In this document: positions 15,237 to 24,165 of the stretch, in pieces
Position numbering within the stretch: the first letter of the stretch is position 1
How the letters are laid out: every line of letters begins with the position of its first letter
Source of the DNA: an uncultured Oscillospiraceae bacterium
Lineage (GTDB): Bacteria > Bacillota > Clostridia > Oscillospirales > Ruminococcaceae
NCBI GenBank assembly: GCA_934448295.1
Contig: CAKSEY010000001.1
Span: 331,865-395,864 of the forward strand
DNA: 64,000 nucleotides
Direction: 5' to 3'
Program-made: the position numbers and the translations under genes
Notes under the pieces: model-generated
The model's input: only the letters and a program-made list of their open reading frames with translations
Told to the model about the DNA's origin: nothing
Database searches by the model: none

Positions 15237-16106
15237 AGCCAGCTTTGATAGCTTTTTCAGCCGGTGGTTGAGTCCGCTGCGGCTTATCGGCTTCTGGAAC
15301 AGCCCGCACAGCTCCGAAAGGGAAAGCTCGGGGTTTTCCAGCCGGAGCTGCGCCGTCTCCCGCAGCTCCGGGGAGAGCCAGTCGGCGCCCATGGTGCGGA
15401 ATATGTACCCGATGTCCTCGGCGCTTTTGTTGGATGCGGCGACGGTCTTGTCGAGGTTCGCGCTTTCGCAGTTCACCGAGCGGTTCACGCGGTTGCGGAA
15501 GTCCTTCATTATCTTGACCTGCATTATCTCCAGCGAGTGATTCGCCGCGCCGATGTAGGTAAGAAAATCCTCGATGAGCTCGCTCTCCTTGGCGTAGATA
15601 ACGCGCCTGTGCGCCCGGAGGGTCTCCTTTACCGCCATTCCGTGCTCGGTGATGAAATCCAGCAGTATGCCGGTGCGGTGGTTTTCGGGGAGCACTATTT
15701 CAAGGTGGTATTCCTTGTTAGGGTCGGTCACGGAGCCGCAGGTCACGAATATCCCGCGCAGGAACGCGCTGCTTTCCTCGTCGGCGCCGTCAACGGCATC
15801 CGCGTTTATTTCCTCGAAGCTGCCGAAGCGCTCCGCAGCCTGCTCCCAGCCGCTTTTCAGCTTCAGCGTGAACAGCGAGCCGGCGCTCTTCACCAGCCGG
15901 ACTATGCCGAACTTCACCCCGGGGAATACCGTGCGCATAAGCTCTGCGGCGGCGTTCATCAGGTCAAGGCTTTCGGTCTGTATGACGGGTCTGCCGCTTT
16001 CGAACCGGGAGGCGTACATTATTCCGTACAGCATTGCGGAAGCCTGCCTTTCCGTAAGCTCCTTCACGGCGCACAGCTCCTTTTTTATATCAGAACTGAA
16101 TGACAT
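15213..16106 (-). CDS. whiA: DNA-binding protein WhiA
   Basis: This 297-residue protein has the standard WhiA layout: an N-terminal domain starting SFSSDIKKELC, a LAGLIDADG-type fold that lacks nuclease residues (FLRGIFVTCGSVTDPNKEYHLE near 115-135), and a C-terminal helix-turn-helix (LSELCGLFQKPISRSGLNHRLKKL). WhiA controls sporulation septation in Streptomyces and influences chromosome segregation and cell division in Bacillus. It is usually found after rapZ and the yvcK-type gene; here it is instead the last gene of a helicase/ATPase operon. GGAGGG precedes the ATG, which lies 11 bases after the yfcE stop. Confidence 0.95.
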   Translation of the reverse strand: MSFSSDIKKELCAVKELTERQASAMLYGIMYASRFESGRPVIQTESLDLMNAAAELMRTVFPGVKFGIVRLVKSAGSLFTLKLKSGWEQAAERFGSFEEINADAVDGADEESSAFLRGIFVTCGSVTDPNKEYHLEIVLPENHRTGILLDFITEHGMAVKETLRAHRRVIYAKESELIEDFLTYIGAANHSLEIMQVKIMKDFRNRVNRSVNCESANLDKTVAASNKSAEDIGYIFRTMGADWLSPELRETAQLRLENPELSLSELCGLFQKPISRSGLNHRLKKLSKLAEELRSSE

Positions 16107-16117
16107 CTCGCCCTCCG

Positions 16118-16663
16118 TCAGATGGTGCAGGTGAGGAGCGGCTCTCCGGATTCAAGCTGCTTCACGGTGAATGTTCCGTCCTCGTAGATCATGTAGCTGC
16201 GCGGCTTTCCCTCCTTGGGGAGCGCCACGGAGCCGTCGTTCAGGCAGTGTATGCCGTTCACGCACTCTGCCTTAAAGACGTGGGTGTGGCCGTTTATCAG
16301 CACGTCTCCGGGGTTCAGCGGCGGGAGGTTCTGCGGGTTATAGTGATGCCCGTGGGTGAGATAGAAGCACCTGCCGCGCTCGAAAATCAGCGCGTAGTCG
16401 GCAAGCACCGGGAATTCAAGTACCATCTGGTCCACCTCGGTGTCGCAGTTCCCGCGGACGCACATAAGCTGCGATTTCACGGGATTCAGCATGGCGATGA
16501 CCTTTTTTGGCGCGTGACCCTCCGGCAGGTCGTTGCGGGGGCCGTGGTAGAGGATATCCCCGAGCAGGCACAGGCGCTCAGCGCCCTCCCGCCGGAATGC
16601 CTCCAGCATTTTTTCGCAGTACAGCGCCGAACCGTGAATGTCGGACGCAAACATCAGCTTCAT
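16118..16663 (-). CDS. yfcE: YfcE-type metallophosphoesterase
   Basis: This 181-residue cytoplasmic calcineurin-like phosphoesterase shows every metal-binding motif of the YfcE/MJ0936 group: DxH (ASDIHGS), GDILYHGP, GNCD, and GHTHVF. These enzymes hydrolyse phosphodiesters such as bis-pNPP and cyclic nucleotides in vitro, with physiological substrates unsettled. It lies 11 bases behind the helicase gene and 11 bases ahead of whiA, so all are presumably co-translated from one mRNA. Confidence 0.92.
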   Translation of the reverse strand: MKLMFASDIHGSALYCEKMLEAFRREGAERLCLLGDILYHGPRNDLPEGHAPKKVIAMLNPVKSQLMCVRGNCDTEVDQMVLEFPVLADYALIFERGRCFYLTHGHHYNPQNLPPLNPGDVLINGHTHVFKAECVNGIHCLNDGSVALPKEGKPRSYMIYEDGTFTVKQLESGEPLLTCTI

Positions 16664-16674
16664 TGTGATTCCTC

Positions 16675-18897
16675 CTAAAGATTCAGTTTCATGTCCTCCG
16701 CGTCGAGGTAGTCCTCAACATACTGCTTCCGCAGAAGCTCCCGGGGGATATAGTCGTTGTATTTTCCGGTTATCTCGCAGTTGTCCGGAATCCTGAACGC
16801 GTATTTGTCCGCGCCGTTCAGCTTTATCTCGGATAGCGCGGCTTCAAGCTCCGCAAGGCTGCGGTCGGTCTTTACCTCAATGCACACGGGAATGTAGCGG
16901 TGCACCCACACGTTCGCGCCGAAGCCCCGCTGCCGCAGCTCGTACATCAGCGCCATGCAGGCGCGCGTTCCGAGGAACGGGAACGCCGCGTACAGGGTCG
17001 GCGTTATCTGCACGGCTCTGCCGAGGGAATAAGCGGAAACGCTGCTCCCGGCTAACCTGCGGTCGGCCTCCGGGACTGCCTGCGCCCGTGCGGCTGCGCG
17101 GCAGGCTCTGCGTATGTCGGAAAGGCGCTTTTTCGCGGAGTCGTCAAGGAACGCATATTCCTCGTCGCTGCACAGCACCTCCTGTATTTTCTTCATAACC
17201 TTTGTGTGGACGTACTCGTTTCCGGTGTCCTGCCACATATTCGCGGAAATTCCGGGGATATGCTTTACAAAAATGCGGCGCTCCTTCATGTCCAGCTCCG
17301 TGACCTCCCACGCCTGACCCGCCAGCGCAAACTGCGCCTTTTCCGGGAACGGGGTCTGCACGGTGCCGATTTCCTCGGCATTGCACCGCACGGAGAATTC
17401 CGACGGCACGGAGAATACCGCGAGGAACTCGTAATTATTTACTGCGGCCTCTCCCTTTTCCCCGACAAGGAGTCCGCCGTCCTCGCCGCGCTCTATCTGA
17501 CCGTTTTCCAGCATATGCCGCAGGAGCAGCAGGTAGTCCTCCCTGGTGACGTTCTTAAATACGCCCAGTGTGAGGATATACCGCGCAAGCTCCGGCGGCT
17601 TCACGCTGCCCTGCGAGGAGAGCCAGCTCATGGTCTGGTGGTAGAGCAGGCTGTACGGCAGCTTCGGGAGGTACATGGGTTCTATCCATTTTTCGCGGGT
17701 GTAGAGCAGTATCATTGCAATACACATCACGAAGTCCCAGTTTATCTCCTTGTAGAACTCCTGCGGCGGCAGGCTCATGTCCCAACGGAACGCAAAGCGC
17801 ATTTCCGCGATACCGCCGCGCCTGCCGGTTCGCCCGAGCCTCTGTACCAGCCCGGAGACGGTCAGTGGGCAGCCGGTCTGGACTATCCGTTCAAGGGAGC
17901 CGAGGTCTATGCCGAGCTCCAGCGTGACGGTGGCTCCGGTGCAGACGGGCTGCTCGGAGGACTTCATCTTCTGCTCGGTGAACTCCCGCAGGGCGGAGGA
18001 AATATTCGCGTGGTGGATAAGGTAGTTATCCGGCAGGCGGCGCTCGGCGGCCATGCGCTTCAGGTGGGCGATGTTCTCCTCCACCTCTCCCTTGGAGTTG
18101 GAGAAGAGGATACAGCGCTTGTTCCATGTGCTCTCAAACAGGTAGTCGTAGTAGTTCTGGAGCAGCGTCCTGCTGTCGGAGTTCGGTATCTTCTCCTTTA
18201 TCGGGAAGAACTTTACGGAGAGCCGCAGAGTCCTGCCCTTTTCGTGGACTTTCGGGGTGATGCAGCGCCTGCCGCTGCCGGTGTTGAGCCACTGCTCCGC
18301 GCTGCGGCAGTCGCCGAGGGTGGCGGAAAGCCCTATGCGGCGCGGGTGGTAGCCGATGAGCCGCGATAGCCGCTCCAACAGGCACAGGAGCTGTAAGCCG
18401 CGGTCGTTGTCCATGAAATAGTGCACCTCGTCGATTATGACGAAGCGCAGGTCGGAAAACAGCCTGTAAGCCCCGCTGGAGTTGTGCATTAGCATGCTTT
18501 CCAGGGATTCCGGGGTGGTCTGTATTATCCCCTGCGGGCGCTTTAACACGCGCTTCTTTGCGGCGGCGGAGGCGTCCCCGTGCCACTTGGTTATGGGAAT
18601 GTTCGCTTCCTCAAGAAGCCCCTCCAGCCGGACGAACTGGTCGTTTATCAGCGCTTTCAGCGGCGAGAGGTAGAGCACTCCCACGCTCTGGGATGGGTTC
18701 TCCCAAAGGCGGGTCAGCACCGGCAGGAAAGCCGCCTCGGTCTTTCCGCTGGCGGTGCCGCTGGAGAGCAGAAGATTCTCGTCGGTGTCGAACACCGATT
18801 CTGCGGCGAGCACCTGTATTTCGCGCAGCTCCTCCCACTTGCAGCGGTAGATGTAATCCTGTATGAAAGGGGCTAAGCGGTGGAATATGTCGGACAT
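16675..18897 (-). CDS. Lhr-like superfamily II DEVH-box helicase (BrxHI-like)
   Basis: This 740-residue helicase has Walker A SGTASGKT (46-53), DEVH (156-159), SAT (191-193) and the arginine-finger motif QRLGRTGR (352-359), the arrangement of Lhr-type SF2 helicases. The C-terminal half (~400-740) contains a winged-helix-like region and a Lhr-type accessory part. In type 2 BREX phage-defence loci a helicase of this class (BrxHI) is encoded next to the ATPase BrxD. Here the same order is seen, with a 15-base gap to the upstream brxD-like gene. No BREX methylase (PglX) or phosphatase (PglZ) gene is in the window. Function is inferred: DNA translocation or remodelling, in defence or repair. Confidence 0.87.
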   Translation of the reverse strand: MSDIFHRLAPFIQDYIYRCKWEELREIQVLAAESVFDTDENLLLSSGTASGKTEAAFLPVLTRLWENPSQSVGVLYLSPLKALINDQFVRLEGLLEEANIPITKWHGDASAAAKKRVLKRPQGIIQTTPESLESMLMHNSSGAYRLFSDLRFVIIDEVHYFMDNDRGLQLLCLLERLSRLIGYHPRRIGLSATLGDCRSAEQWLNTGSGRRCITPKVHEKGRTLRLSVKFFPIKEKIPNSDSRTLLQNYYDYLFESTWNKRCILFSNSKGEVEENIAHLKRMAAERRLPDNYLIHHANISSALREFTEQKMKSSEQPVCTGATVTLELGIDLGSLERIVQTGCPLTVSGLVQRLGRTGRRGGIAEMRFAFRWDMSLPPQEFYKEINWDFVMCIAMILLYTREKWIEPMYLPKLPYSLLYHQTMSWLSSQGSVKPPELARYILTLGVFKNVTREDYLLLLRHMLENGQIERGEDGGLLVGEKGEAAVNNYEFLAVFSVPSEFSVRCNAEEIGTVQTPFPEKAQFALAGQAWEVTELDMKERRIFVKHIPGISANMWQDTGNEYVHTKVMKKIQEVLCSDEEYAFLDDSAKKRLSDIRRACRAAARAQAVPEADRRLAGSSVSAYSLGRAVQITPTLYAAFPFLGTRACMALMYELRQRGFGANVWVHRYIPVCIEVKTDRSLAELEAALSEIKLNGADKYAFRIPDNCEITGKYNDYIPRELLRKQYVEDYLDAEDMKLNL

Positions 18898-18912
18898 TTG
18901 TTACCTCTTGCG

Positions 18913-20235
18913 TTACAGCTCGAAATCCTCGAAGCCGTCCTTTTCCTCAGCGGCTTCCCCGCCCTCGGGCTTTGCGAATTCAAAGCTCTCCTCGCCCATG
19001 AGCTGGGGGATAGTCTTGTCGGGGTTCTGCATTGCGATGTTCAGCAGTTCGATGAAGTCGCGTATCATTTCGCGGGGGGTGATGTTGGTGTCGGCACCCA
19101 CGCGGCTGTATTCCGCCTTGATGAAGAATATCCTGTCCTCCAGGGTCATGCGGTTTTCGTAGCCGTACAGCCCCGCGTGTATCTCCGCCAGCTTTTCGGC
19201 GAGGACGGTCATTTCCTCATAGGTGAGCGGCTGGAGCTTTATTATGGGCGCGAGCATATCGTGGGTTTCGTCCGTGGCGAAGCGCCCGCGCTCCAGCCGG
19301 GAGCGGAGAGCGTCGTAGCTGAATATCCCGCGGCGGGTGTCCTCTATGCACTGGGGCGTGCCGCCCATGATTATGCCCAGGTGCGAAGCCTTTCCCTGCA
19401 TGACGTCGTTGTACATCATCAGTATCTTCTCGTAGTTGTACTGGCGGGTGACTGCGTGTGGGATCTTCATAATATTCACAAGCTCGTCTATCATTATGAC
19501 GAAGCCCTTGTAGCCAGCGCTCACGAAGAATGCGGTCAGCAGCTTGATGTAGTCGTACCAGTTGTCGTCCGTGATTATCACGTTGACGCCTAGATCCTGC
19601 TTTGCCTCCGTCTTGGTGGAGTACTCGCCGCGCAGCCATCTTACGGCGCAGCCCGCCTTTTCGTCGTTCCCCATCATGTACGCCTTGTGGTAGGCGTTTA
19701 TCACCCGGGCGAAATCGAAGCCGTGCACCATATCCTCAAGACCGCTGATTTTGGTGTAAATCTTTTTCTCGACTGCCGCGTCAAAAAACGGGGAATCCGG
19801 GCTGGTGCCCTCGGAAACCACGTCTGTGCGCACGGCGGTTATCCACTTTTCAAGTATCAGCGGGAGCGCTCCGCCGTCCGGCTTTGTGCGGACGCTCATG
19901 TTGCGCATGAGCTCCCGGTAGGTCGCAAGTCCCTGTCCCTTTGTGCCCATCAGCCGGCGCTCCGGGGAGAGGTCTGCGTCTGCGGTGACGAAGCCCCTGT
20001 CCATCAGGTGCTGGCGCATGGTCTGGAGCATGAAGCTCTTGCCGCTGCCGTAGCGCCCCACGATAAAGCGGAAGAAGGCGCCGCCCTCCTCGGTGATGTC
20101 CACATCATGGAGCAGCGCGTTTATCTCGGCAGTCCTGCCGACCGCGATGTAGCCCAGTCCCGTGCGGGGGACTACTCCGCCTTTCAGCGCGTTGATTATT
20201 CCAGAAGCTATTCTCTTTGGTACTGCTACAGCCAT
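18913..20235 (-). CDS. BrxD-like P-loop ATPase (DUF2791 family)
   Basis: This 440-residue protein carries Walker A GRYGSGKS (60-67) and Walker B GFVIMIDE (244-251) in the arrangement of the BREX-system ATP-binding family (PF10923/DUF2791). Characteristic blocks include IVGRYGSGKSFML, the DLSPERRLMG segment near residue 90, and MGGTPQCIEDTRRGIFSYDALRSRL, a sensor-like region. The C-terminus (~410-440) is acidic. These AAA-type ATPases are thought to work with an Lhr-like helicase on DNA. It is the first gene of the operon, with a promoter at 20275-20303 and a GGAGG site. No TerB-domain gene, sometimes the third partner, lies upstream. Confidence 0.88.
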   Translation of the reverse strand: MAVAVPKRIASGIINALKGGVVPRTGLGYIAVGRTAEINALLHDVDITEEGGAFFRFIVGRYGSGKSFMLQTMRQHLMDRGFVTADADLSPERRLMGTKGQGLATYRELMRNMSVRTKPDGGALPLILEKWITAVRTDVVSEGTSPDSPFFDAAVEKKIYTKISGLEDMVHGFDFARVINAYHKAYMMGNDEKAGCAVRWLRGEYSTKTEAKQDLGVNVIITDDNWYDYIKLLTAFFVSAGYKGFVIMIDELVNIMKIPHAVTRQYNYEKILMMYNDVMQGKASHLGIIMGGTPQCIEDTRRGIFSYDALRSRLERGRFATDETHDMLAPIIKLQPLTYEEMTVLAEKLAEIHAGLYGYENRMTLEDRIFFIKAEYSRVGADTNITPREMIRDFIELLNIAMQNPDKTIPQLMGEESFEFAKPEGGEAAEEKDGFEDFEL

Positions 20236-20274
20236 AATTTCTCGACCTCCGGCATATATTTTCTCTATCCTTTT

Positions 20275-20303
20275 ATTCTACCATATATTAATGGAAAAAT
20301 CAA
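20275..20303 (-). promoter_or_regulatory. Promoter of the brxD-helicase-yfcE-whiA operon
   Basis: Minus strand TTGATT (20298-20303), 17 bp, TAGAAT (20275-20280), 40 bases before the start codon. The 305-base gap to groES holds this promoter and, on the other side, the groESL control region; no further gene is seen. Confidence 0.7.
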
Positions 20304-20442
20304 TAATGAACAGGGAGTTTTACGGCGCATTTTGATATGTGGGGTCATTCTGGGCATTGTGCAGAATTGCTAAATCTCTACCCGTCAAAATATGTAATGT
20401 GTACACATTTCACGAAATTGCAGAAAAAAGCCCTTTTACCCC

Positions 20443-20475
20443 TTGATTTTTTCTGAATAATGGGTAAAATATAAT
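20443..20475 (+). promoter_or_regulatory. groESL promoter
   Basis: TTGATT (20443-20448) pairs either with TAAAAT (20465-20470, 16-bp spacer) or with the better TATAAT (20470-20475, 21-bp spacer), which touches the first base of the CIRCE element. Confidence 0.7.
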
Positions 20476-20501
20476 TAGCACTCAGAGAACAAGAGTGCTA
20501 A
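20475..20501 (+). promoter_or_regulatory. CIRCE operator (HrcA binding site)
   Basis: A perfect TTAGCACTC (20475-20483), nine-base spacer, GAGTGCTAA (20493-20501). HrcA repressor binds this element in Gram-positive bacteria and releases it on heat stress when GroEL is titrated away. Confidence 0.97.
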
Positions 20502-20540
20502 ACGCAAATCTGATACTTAATTTTTGAGGAGGAAATATAT

Positions 20541-20825
20541 ATGACAATCAAGCCTTTAGCAGACCGCGTAGTTATAAAGATGGTCGAAGCAGAGGAAACC
20601 ACAAAGAGCGGTATTATCCTGACGGCTTCCGCACAGGAGAAGCCCTCCGTTGCAGAGGTAGTGGCAGTAGGTCCCGGCGGAAACGTTGACGGCAAGGAAG
20701 TCACAATGAACGTCAAGGTAGGCGACAAGGTGCTCATCAGCAAGTACGCAGGCACCGAGGTAAAGGTTGACGGCGTTGAGTATTCCATTCTCAGACAGTC
20801 CGACATTCTCGCGATAGTTGAGTAA
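20541..20825 (+). CDS. groES: Co-chaperonin GroES
   Basis: This 94-residue protein is normal in length, with the family start MTIKPLADRVVIK, the mobile-loop region EETTKSGIILT that contacts GroEL, and the C-terminal YSILRQSDILAIVE. It forms the heptameric lid of the GroEL folding chamber. The strong GGAGG site is 5' of the ATG at 20541. Transcription starts just upstream under CIRCE/HrcA control, and groEL follows after 32 bases. Confidence 0.98.
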   Translation: MTIKPLADRVVIKMVEAEETTKSGIILTASAQEKPSVAEVVAVGPGGNVDGKEVTMNVKVGDKVLISKYAGTEVKVDGVEYSILRQSDILAIVE

Positions 20826-20857
20826 TTCGTAACAAGACACACAAGGAGGAATTCATC

Positions 20858-22489
20858 ATGGCTAAGGATATTATTTACGGCGAAGAGGCCCGCAAGGCTC
20901 TCCAGGCAGGTATCGACACCCTGGCAGATACAGTTAAGATCACACTCGGCCCGAAGGGCAGGAACGTAGTTCTCTCCAAGAAGTACGGCAGCCCGCTCAT
21001 CACAAACGACGGCGTTACCATCGCAAAGGAGATCGAGCTTGAGGACGCATTCCAGAACATGGGCGCGGCTCTTGTAAAGGAAGTCGCCACCAAGACGAAC
21101 GACGCGGCAGGCGACGGCACCACGACCGCTACGCTGCTTGCACAGGCTCTTGTACGCGAGGGCATGAAGAACATCGCAGCCGGCGCTAACCCCATGGTAG
21201 TAAAGAAGGGTATGCAGAAGGCTGTTGACGCGGCAGTGGCAGAGATCAAGAAGAACTCCCAGACCGTAAGCGGCAGCAAGGACATCGAGAGAGTTGCGAC
21301 AGTTTCCGCAGGCGACGAGTCTGTCGGCAAGCTTATCGCAGAGGCTATGGAGAAGGTAACAGCCGACGGCGTTATCACCCTTGAAGAGGGCAAGACCGCT
21401 GAGACATACTCCGAGGTAGTTGAGGGTATGCAGTTCGACAGAGGCTACATCTCCCCCTACATGGTAACTGATACCGATAAGATGGAAGCGGTTATCGACG
21501 ATCCCTATATCCTTATCACAGATAAGAAGATCTCCTCCATTCAGGACGTTCTCCCGCTGCTTGAGCAGATCGTACAGGCTGGCAAGAAGCTGGTCATCAT
21601 CGCAGAGGACGTTGAAGGCGACGCTCTTACCAACATCATCCTGAACAAGCTGAGAGGCGTATTTGTATGCGTTGCTGTCAAGGCTCCGGGCTTCGGCGAC
21701 AGACGTAAGGAAATGCTCAAGGATATCGCTATCCTGACCGGCGGCGAGGTCATCACAGACGAGCTCGGTCTTGACATCAAGGAGACACAGATCAACCAGC
21801 TCGGCCGCGCTAAGCAGGTAAAGGTAAACAAGGAGAACACCATCATCGTTGACGGCTATGGCGACAGCGAGGCTATCAAGGCTCGCGTGCACGAGATAAA
21901 GACCGCTATCGAGAACACCACCTCCGAGTTCGACAAGGAGAAGCTCCAGGAAAGACTTGCAAAGCTTTCCGGCGGCGTAGGCGTTATCAAGGTCGGCGCA
22001 GCTACCGAGGTAGAGATGAAGGAGAAGAAGCTCCGCATCGAGGACGCGCTGGCAGCTACAAAGGCAGCCGTTGAGGAAGGTATCGTAGCAGGCGGCGGAA
22101 CAGCTCTTATCAACGCAATGCCGGCTGTTAAGGCTTTGGTTGACACGCTTGAGGGCGACGAAAAGACCGGTGCCAAGATCGTTCTCCGCGCTCTTGAGGA
22201 GCCGGTTCGCCAGATCGCGCTCAACGCAGGCCTTGAGGGCTCCGTAATTATCGACACCATCAACCGCGAGGGCAAGGTAGGCTACGGCTTCGACGCTTAC
22301 ACCGAGACCTACGGCGACATGATCTCCGCTGGTATCGTTGACCCGGCAAAGGTTACGCGTTCTGCGCTCCAGAATGCGGCTTCCGTTGCTGCAATGGTAC
22401 TGACCACCGAGTCCCTGGTTGCTGACAAGCCCGAGGAAACTCCCGCTGCGCCGGCAATGCCCGCAGGCGGCATGGGCGGAATGTACTGA
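20858..22489 (+). CDS. groEL: Chaperonin GroEL
   Basis: This 543-residue chaperonin starts MAKDIIYGEEARKAL and has the nucleotide-binding LGPKGRNV and GDGTTTAT motifs, a full apical domain, and the flexible GGM-type tail (PAGGMGGMY). It folds cytosolic proteins in an ATP-driven double ring. It is the second gene of the heat-shock operon. The coding strand uses very few rare codons, as expected of a highly expressed gene. A repeat element begins five bases after the stop codon and a terminator follows at 22563. Confidence 0.99.
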   Translation: MAKDIIYGEEARKALQAGIDTLADTVKITLGPKGRNVVLSKKYGSPLITNDGVTIAKEIELEDAFQNMGAALVKEVATKTNDAAGDGTTTATLLAQALVREGMKNIAAGANPMVVKKGMQKAVDAAVAEIKKNSQTVSGSKDIERVATVSAGDESVGKLIAEAMEKVTADGVITLEEGKTAETYSEVVEGMQFDRGYISPYMVTDTDKMEAVIDDPYILITDKKISSIQDVLPLLEQIVQAGKKLVIIAEDVEGDALTNIILNKLRGVFVCVAVKAPGFGDRRKEMLKDIAILTGGEVITDELGLDIKETQINQLGRAKQVKVNKENTIIVDGYGDSEAIKARVHEIKTAIENTTSEFDKEKLQERLAKLSGGVGVIKVGAATEVEMKEKKLRIEDALAATKAAVEEGIVAGGGTALINAMPAVKALVDTLEGDEKTGAKIVLRALEEPVRQIALNAGLEGSVIIDTINREGKVGYGFDAYTETYGDMISAGIVDPAKVTRSALQNAASVAAMVLTTESLVADKPEETPAAPAMPAGGMGGMY

Positions 22490-22493
22490 TATA

Positions 22494-22545
22494 AATTCGG
22501 AGTTCGGAATTCTGAATTCGGAATTTATGTGCCGCTTTCAGCGGC
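22494..22545 (+). repeat. Dispersed repeat, left-half copy (ATTCGGAATT units plus hairpin)
   Basis: Three near-copies of AATTCGGAATT-like sequence (22494-22525) are followed by a small hairpin GCCGC/GCGGC (22531-22545). The same layout starts the full element at 55937-56071 and occurs at 30792-30840. Confidence 0.65.
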
Positions 22546-22562
22546 AAATCTCAATAAAAACT

Positions 22563-22590
22563 ATGGGAGGGCTTTGGCTCTCCCATTTTT
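22563..22590 (+). terminator. Terminator of groESL
   Basis: Stem ATGGGAG/CTCCCAT (22563-22569 with 22580-22586) followed by TTTTTG. Confidence 0.8.
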
Positions 22591-22615
22591 GTGTTTATTG
22601 TGCAGCCGATTGCCA

Positions 22616-22644
22616 TTGACAACCGCGCCAAAATCCGGTATAAT
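22616..22644 (+). promoter_or_regulatory. Consensus promoter of the SGNH lipoprotein gene
   Basis: TTGACA (22616-22621), 17 bp, TATAAT (22639-22644): a perfect sigma-A promoter 46 bases before the start codon. Confidence 0.9.
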
Positions 22645-22690
22645 TGAATCAGCGGTAATTCCGCTCTATTTTATTTCAGGAGAAGAAAGA

Positions 22691-23992
22691 ATGAAGAAGT
22701 TTATATCAATACTGGCGGCGGCTTCAATGCTGCTGGCAATGACCGCCTGCTCGGGAAACAACACCAGCTCATCAGCTCCGGAGAGCACGGCTTCTGAAAG
22801 CTCCGCGCCGGAAAGCTCTGCGGCTCAGACCGCCGGAGAAACTACTGACAGCTCCGCGCCCGCGCAGACGGCTGAGGCTCCCACGGCTGAGGCTGACGAC
22901 AGCCGTTCCGACTACGAGAAGATGGTCGACCGTTCGCTGCTTTCCACCGGCGACATGACCAGAATGGCCGACGTGTTCCAGAAGGCGCAGAACGGCGAGG
23001 ACATCACGGTGGCATACATAGGCGGCTCCATAACCGAGGGCTACAACGCGGGCACTACGGAGTTCTACGCAAAGACCTGCACCGACTTGCTCCAGGGTTA
23101 CTTCCCGGATATCACGGTGACTGGCGTGAACGCGGGTATCAGCGGCACACCCTCGCTGCTGGGAAATCTCCGGCTGGAGCGCGACGTGCTTTCCGCCGAC
23201 CCGGATATAGTTTTCGTTGAGTTCGCGGTAAACGACGGCCAGACCGCCGATTACAAGAACGCATACGAGAGCCTTGTGCGCACGCTTCTCACGCAGGATA
23301 AGGATATAGCGGTAGTCCTGCTGTTCACGGTGCTTGACAGCGGCTACACCTGCCAGGAGCATATGTCGCAGGTAGGCGAGAATTACGGGCTCCCGATGAT
23401 AAGCGTGCACGACAGCGTTTACGAGGAGATAGAGGCGGGCAGAATGACGTGGCAGGACTACTCCAACGACCAGTCCCACCCGAATGAATACGGACACAAG
23501 TGCATCACCGATTTCGTGGATAACTACTACCAGAAGGTGCTCCCGGTGGTTGCTGAGAATGTGGGCGAGATCGACAAGAACCTCCCGGAGCCGGTGTTCA
23601 GCGGAAAGTACATGAATATGCACTACATGGACAGCGCGAATATGGAGAACGTTGAGCTGGACGGCTTCACGCAGTATGATACCCATGAAAGATTCCACAA
23701 CGGCTGGATGTATAAGGGCACCGAGGGCGGCTCCATGAAATTCACCGTGAACTGCTCGGTTCTTGAGATGGTGTTCAGGGCGAACAACAGCGAAAAGTAC
23801 GGCACGGCGGATATTTACGTTGACGGGGTAAAGACCTCATCTGTTGCTTCAAACATGGAGGACGGCTGGAGTAATCCGGTTACTGCGTACCTCATAGATG
23901 ATGATTCTTCTGCGGAGCACACCGTTGAGATACGCATGGAGCCTGACGATGGTACGGGATTCTTTGTTATGGCTTTCGGGTACTGCGACTGA
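22691..23992 (+). CDS. SGNH/GDSL-type hydrolase lipoprotein
   Basis: This 433-residue protein has a lipoprotein signal with lipobox LAMTAC (Cys20) and a Ser/Ala/Glu-rich wall-spanning linker (~21-75). The SGNH catalytic domain (~100-300) follows, with block I GGSITEG (Ser113), the Asn of FAVNDG (Asn181), and DQSHP (Asp260, His263). A C-terminal beta-sandwich (~310-433) may bind carbohydrate. SGNH esterases of this kind often deacetylate plant polysaccharides; the target here is not evident. The ATG at 22691 is preceded by AGGAGAAG and starts the signal peptide; the frame is open upstream but crosses the promoter. Confidence 0.9.
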   Translation: MKKFISILAAASMLLAMTACSGNNTSSSAPESTASESSAPESSAAQTAGETTDSSAPAQTAEAPTAEADDSRSDYEKMVDRSLLSTGDMTRMADVFQKAQNGEDITVAYIGGSITEGYNAGTTEFYAKTCTDLLQGYFPDITVTGVNAGISGTPSLLGNLRLERDVLSADPDIVFVEFAVNDGQTADYKNAYESLVRTLLTQDKDIAVVLLFTVLDSGYTCQEHMSQVGENYGLPMISVHDSVYEEIEAGRMTWQDYSNDQSHPNEYGHKCITDFVDNYYQKVLPVVAENVGEIDKNLPEPVFSGKYMNMHYMDSANMENVELDGFTQYDTHERFHNGWMYKGTEGGSMKFTVNCSVLEMVFRANNSEKYGTADIYVDGVKTSSVASNMEDGWSNPVTAYLIDDDSSAEHTVEIRMEPDDGTGFFVMAFGYCD

Positions 23993-24027
23993 GCCAAAGC
24001 TGCGGAGTTACATTGCGTATAAAATCG

Positions 24028-24049
24028 GGGGGAGCTTTTGGGCTCCCCC
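24028..24049 (+). terminator. Hairpin downstream of the SGNH gene
   Basis: Stem GGGGGAGC/GCTCCCCC (24028-24035 with 24042-24049). No T-tract follows, so it may only stabilise the 3' end; the second hairpin at 24136-24159 may complete termination. Confidence 0.5.
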
Positions 24050-24135
24050 GTACTGCTTGCCGAAAAAGCACCAATAGCATTAATGCTATACCAAGGTGAA
24101 ACGCAAGGCGATTATTATACATCAGTTGAAAGAAA

Positions 24136-24165
24136 AAAGCCCAGCGAAAGCTGGGCTTTAGTTGT
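24136..24165 (+). terminator. GAAA-tetraloop terminator-like hairpin
   Basis: A perfect 10-bp stem AAAGCCCAGC/GCTGGGCTTT (24136-24145 with 24150-24159) closed by a GAAA tetraloop, followed by AGTTG. An A-run precedes it, so it could work on the minus strand too. Confidence 0.6.

Noticed and set aside
16675..20235. A full BREX locus
   Set aside because: No PglX, PglZ, BrxC/PglY, PglW or BrxL homologue lies in the window; only the ATPase and helicase are seen.
20498..21892. A 464-codon open frame antisense to groEL
   Set aside because: It is a by-product of codon bias on the coding strand; it has no ribosome binding site and the sense strand encodes GroEL with full conservation.
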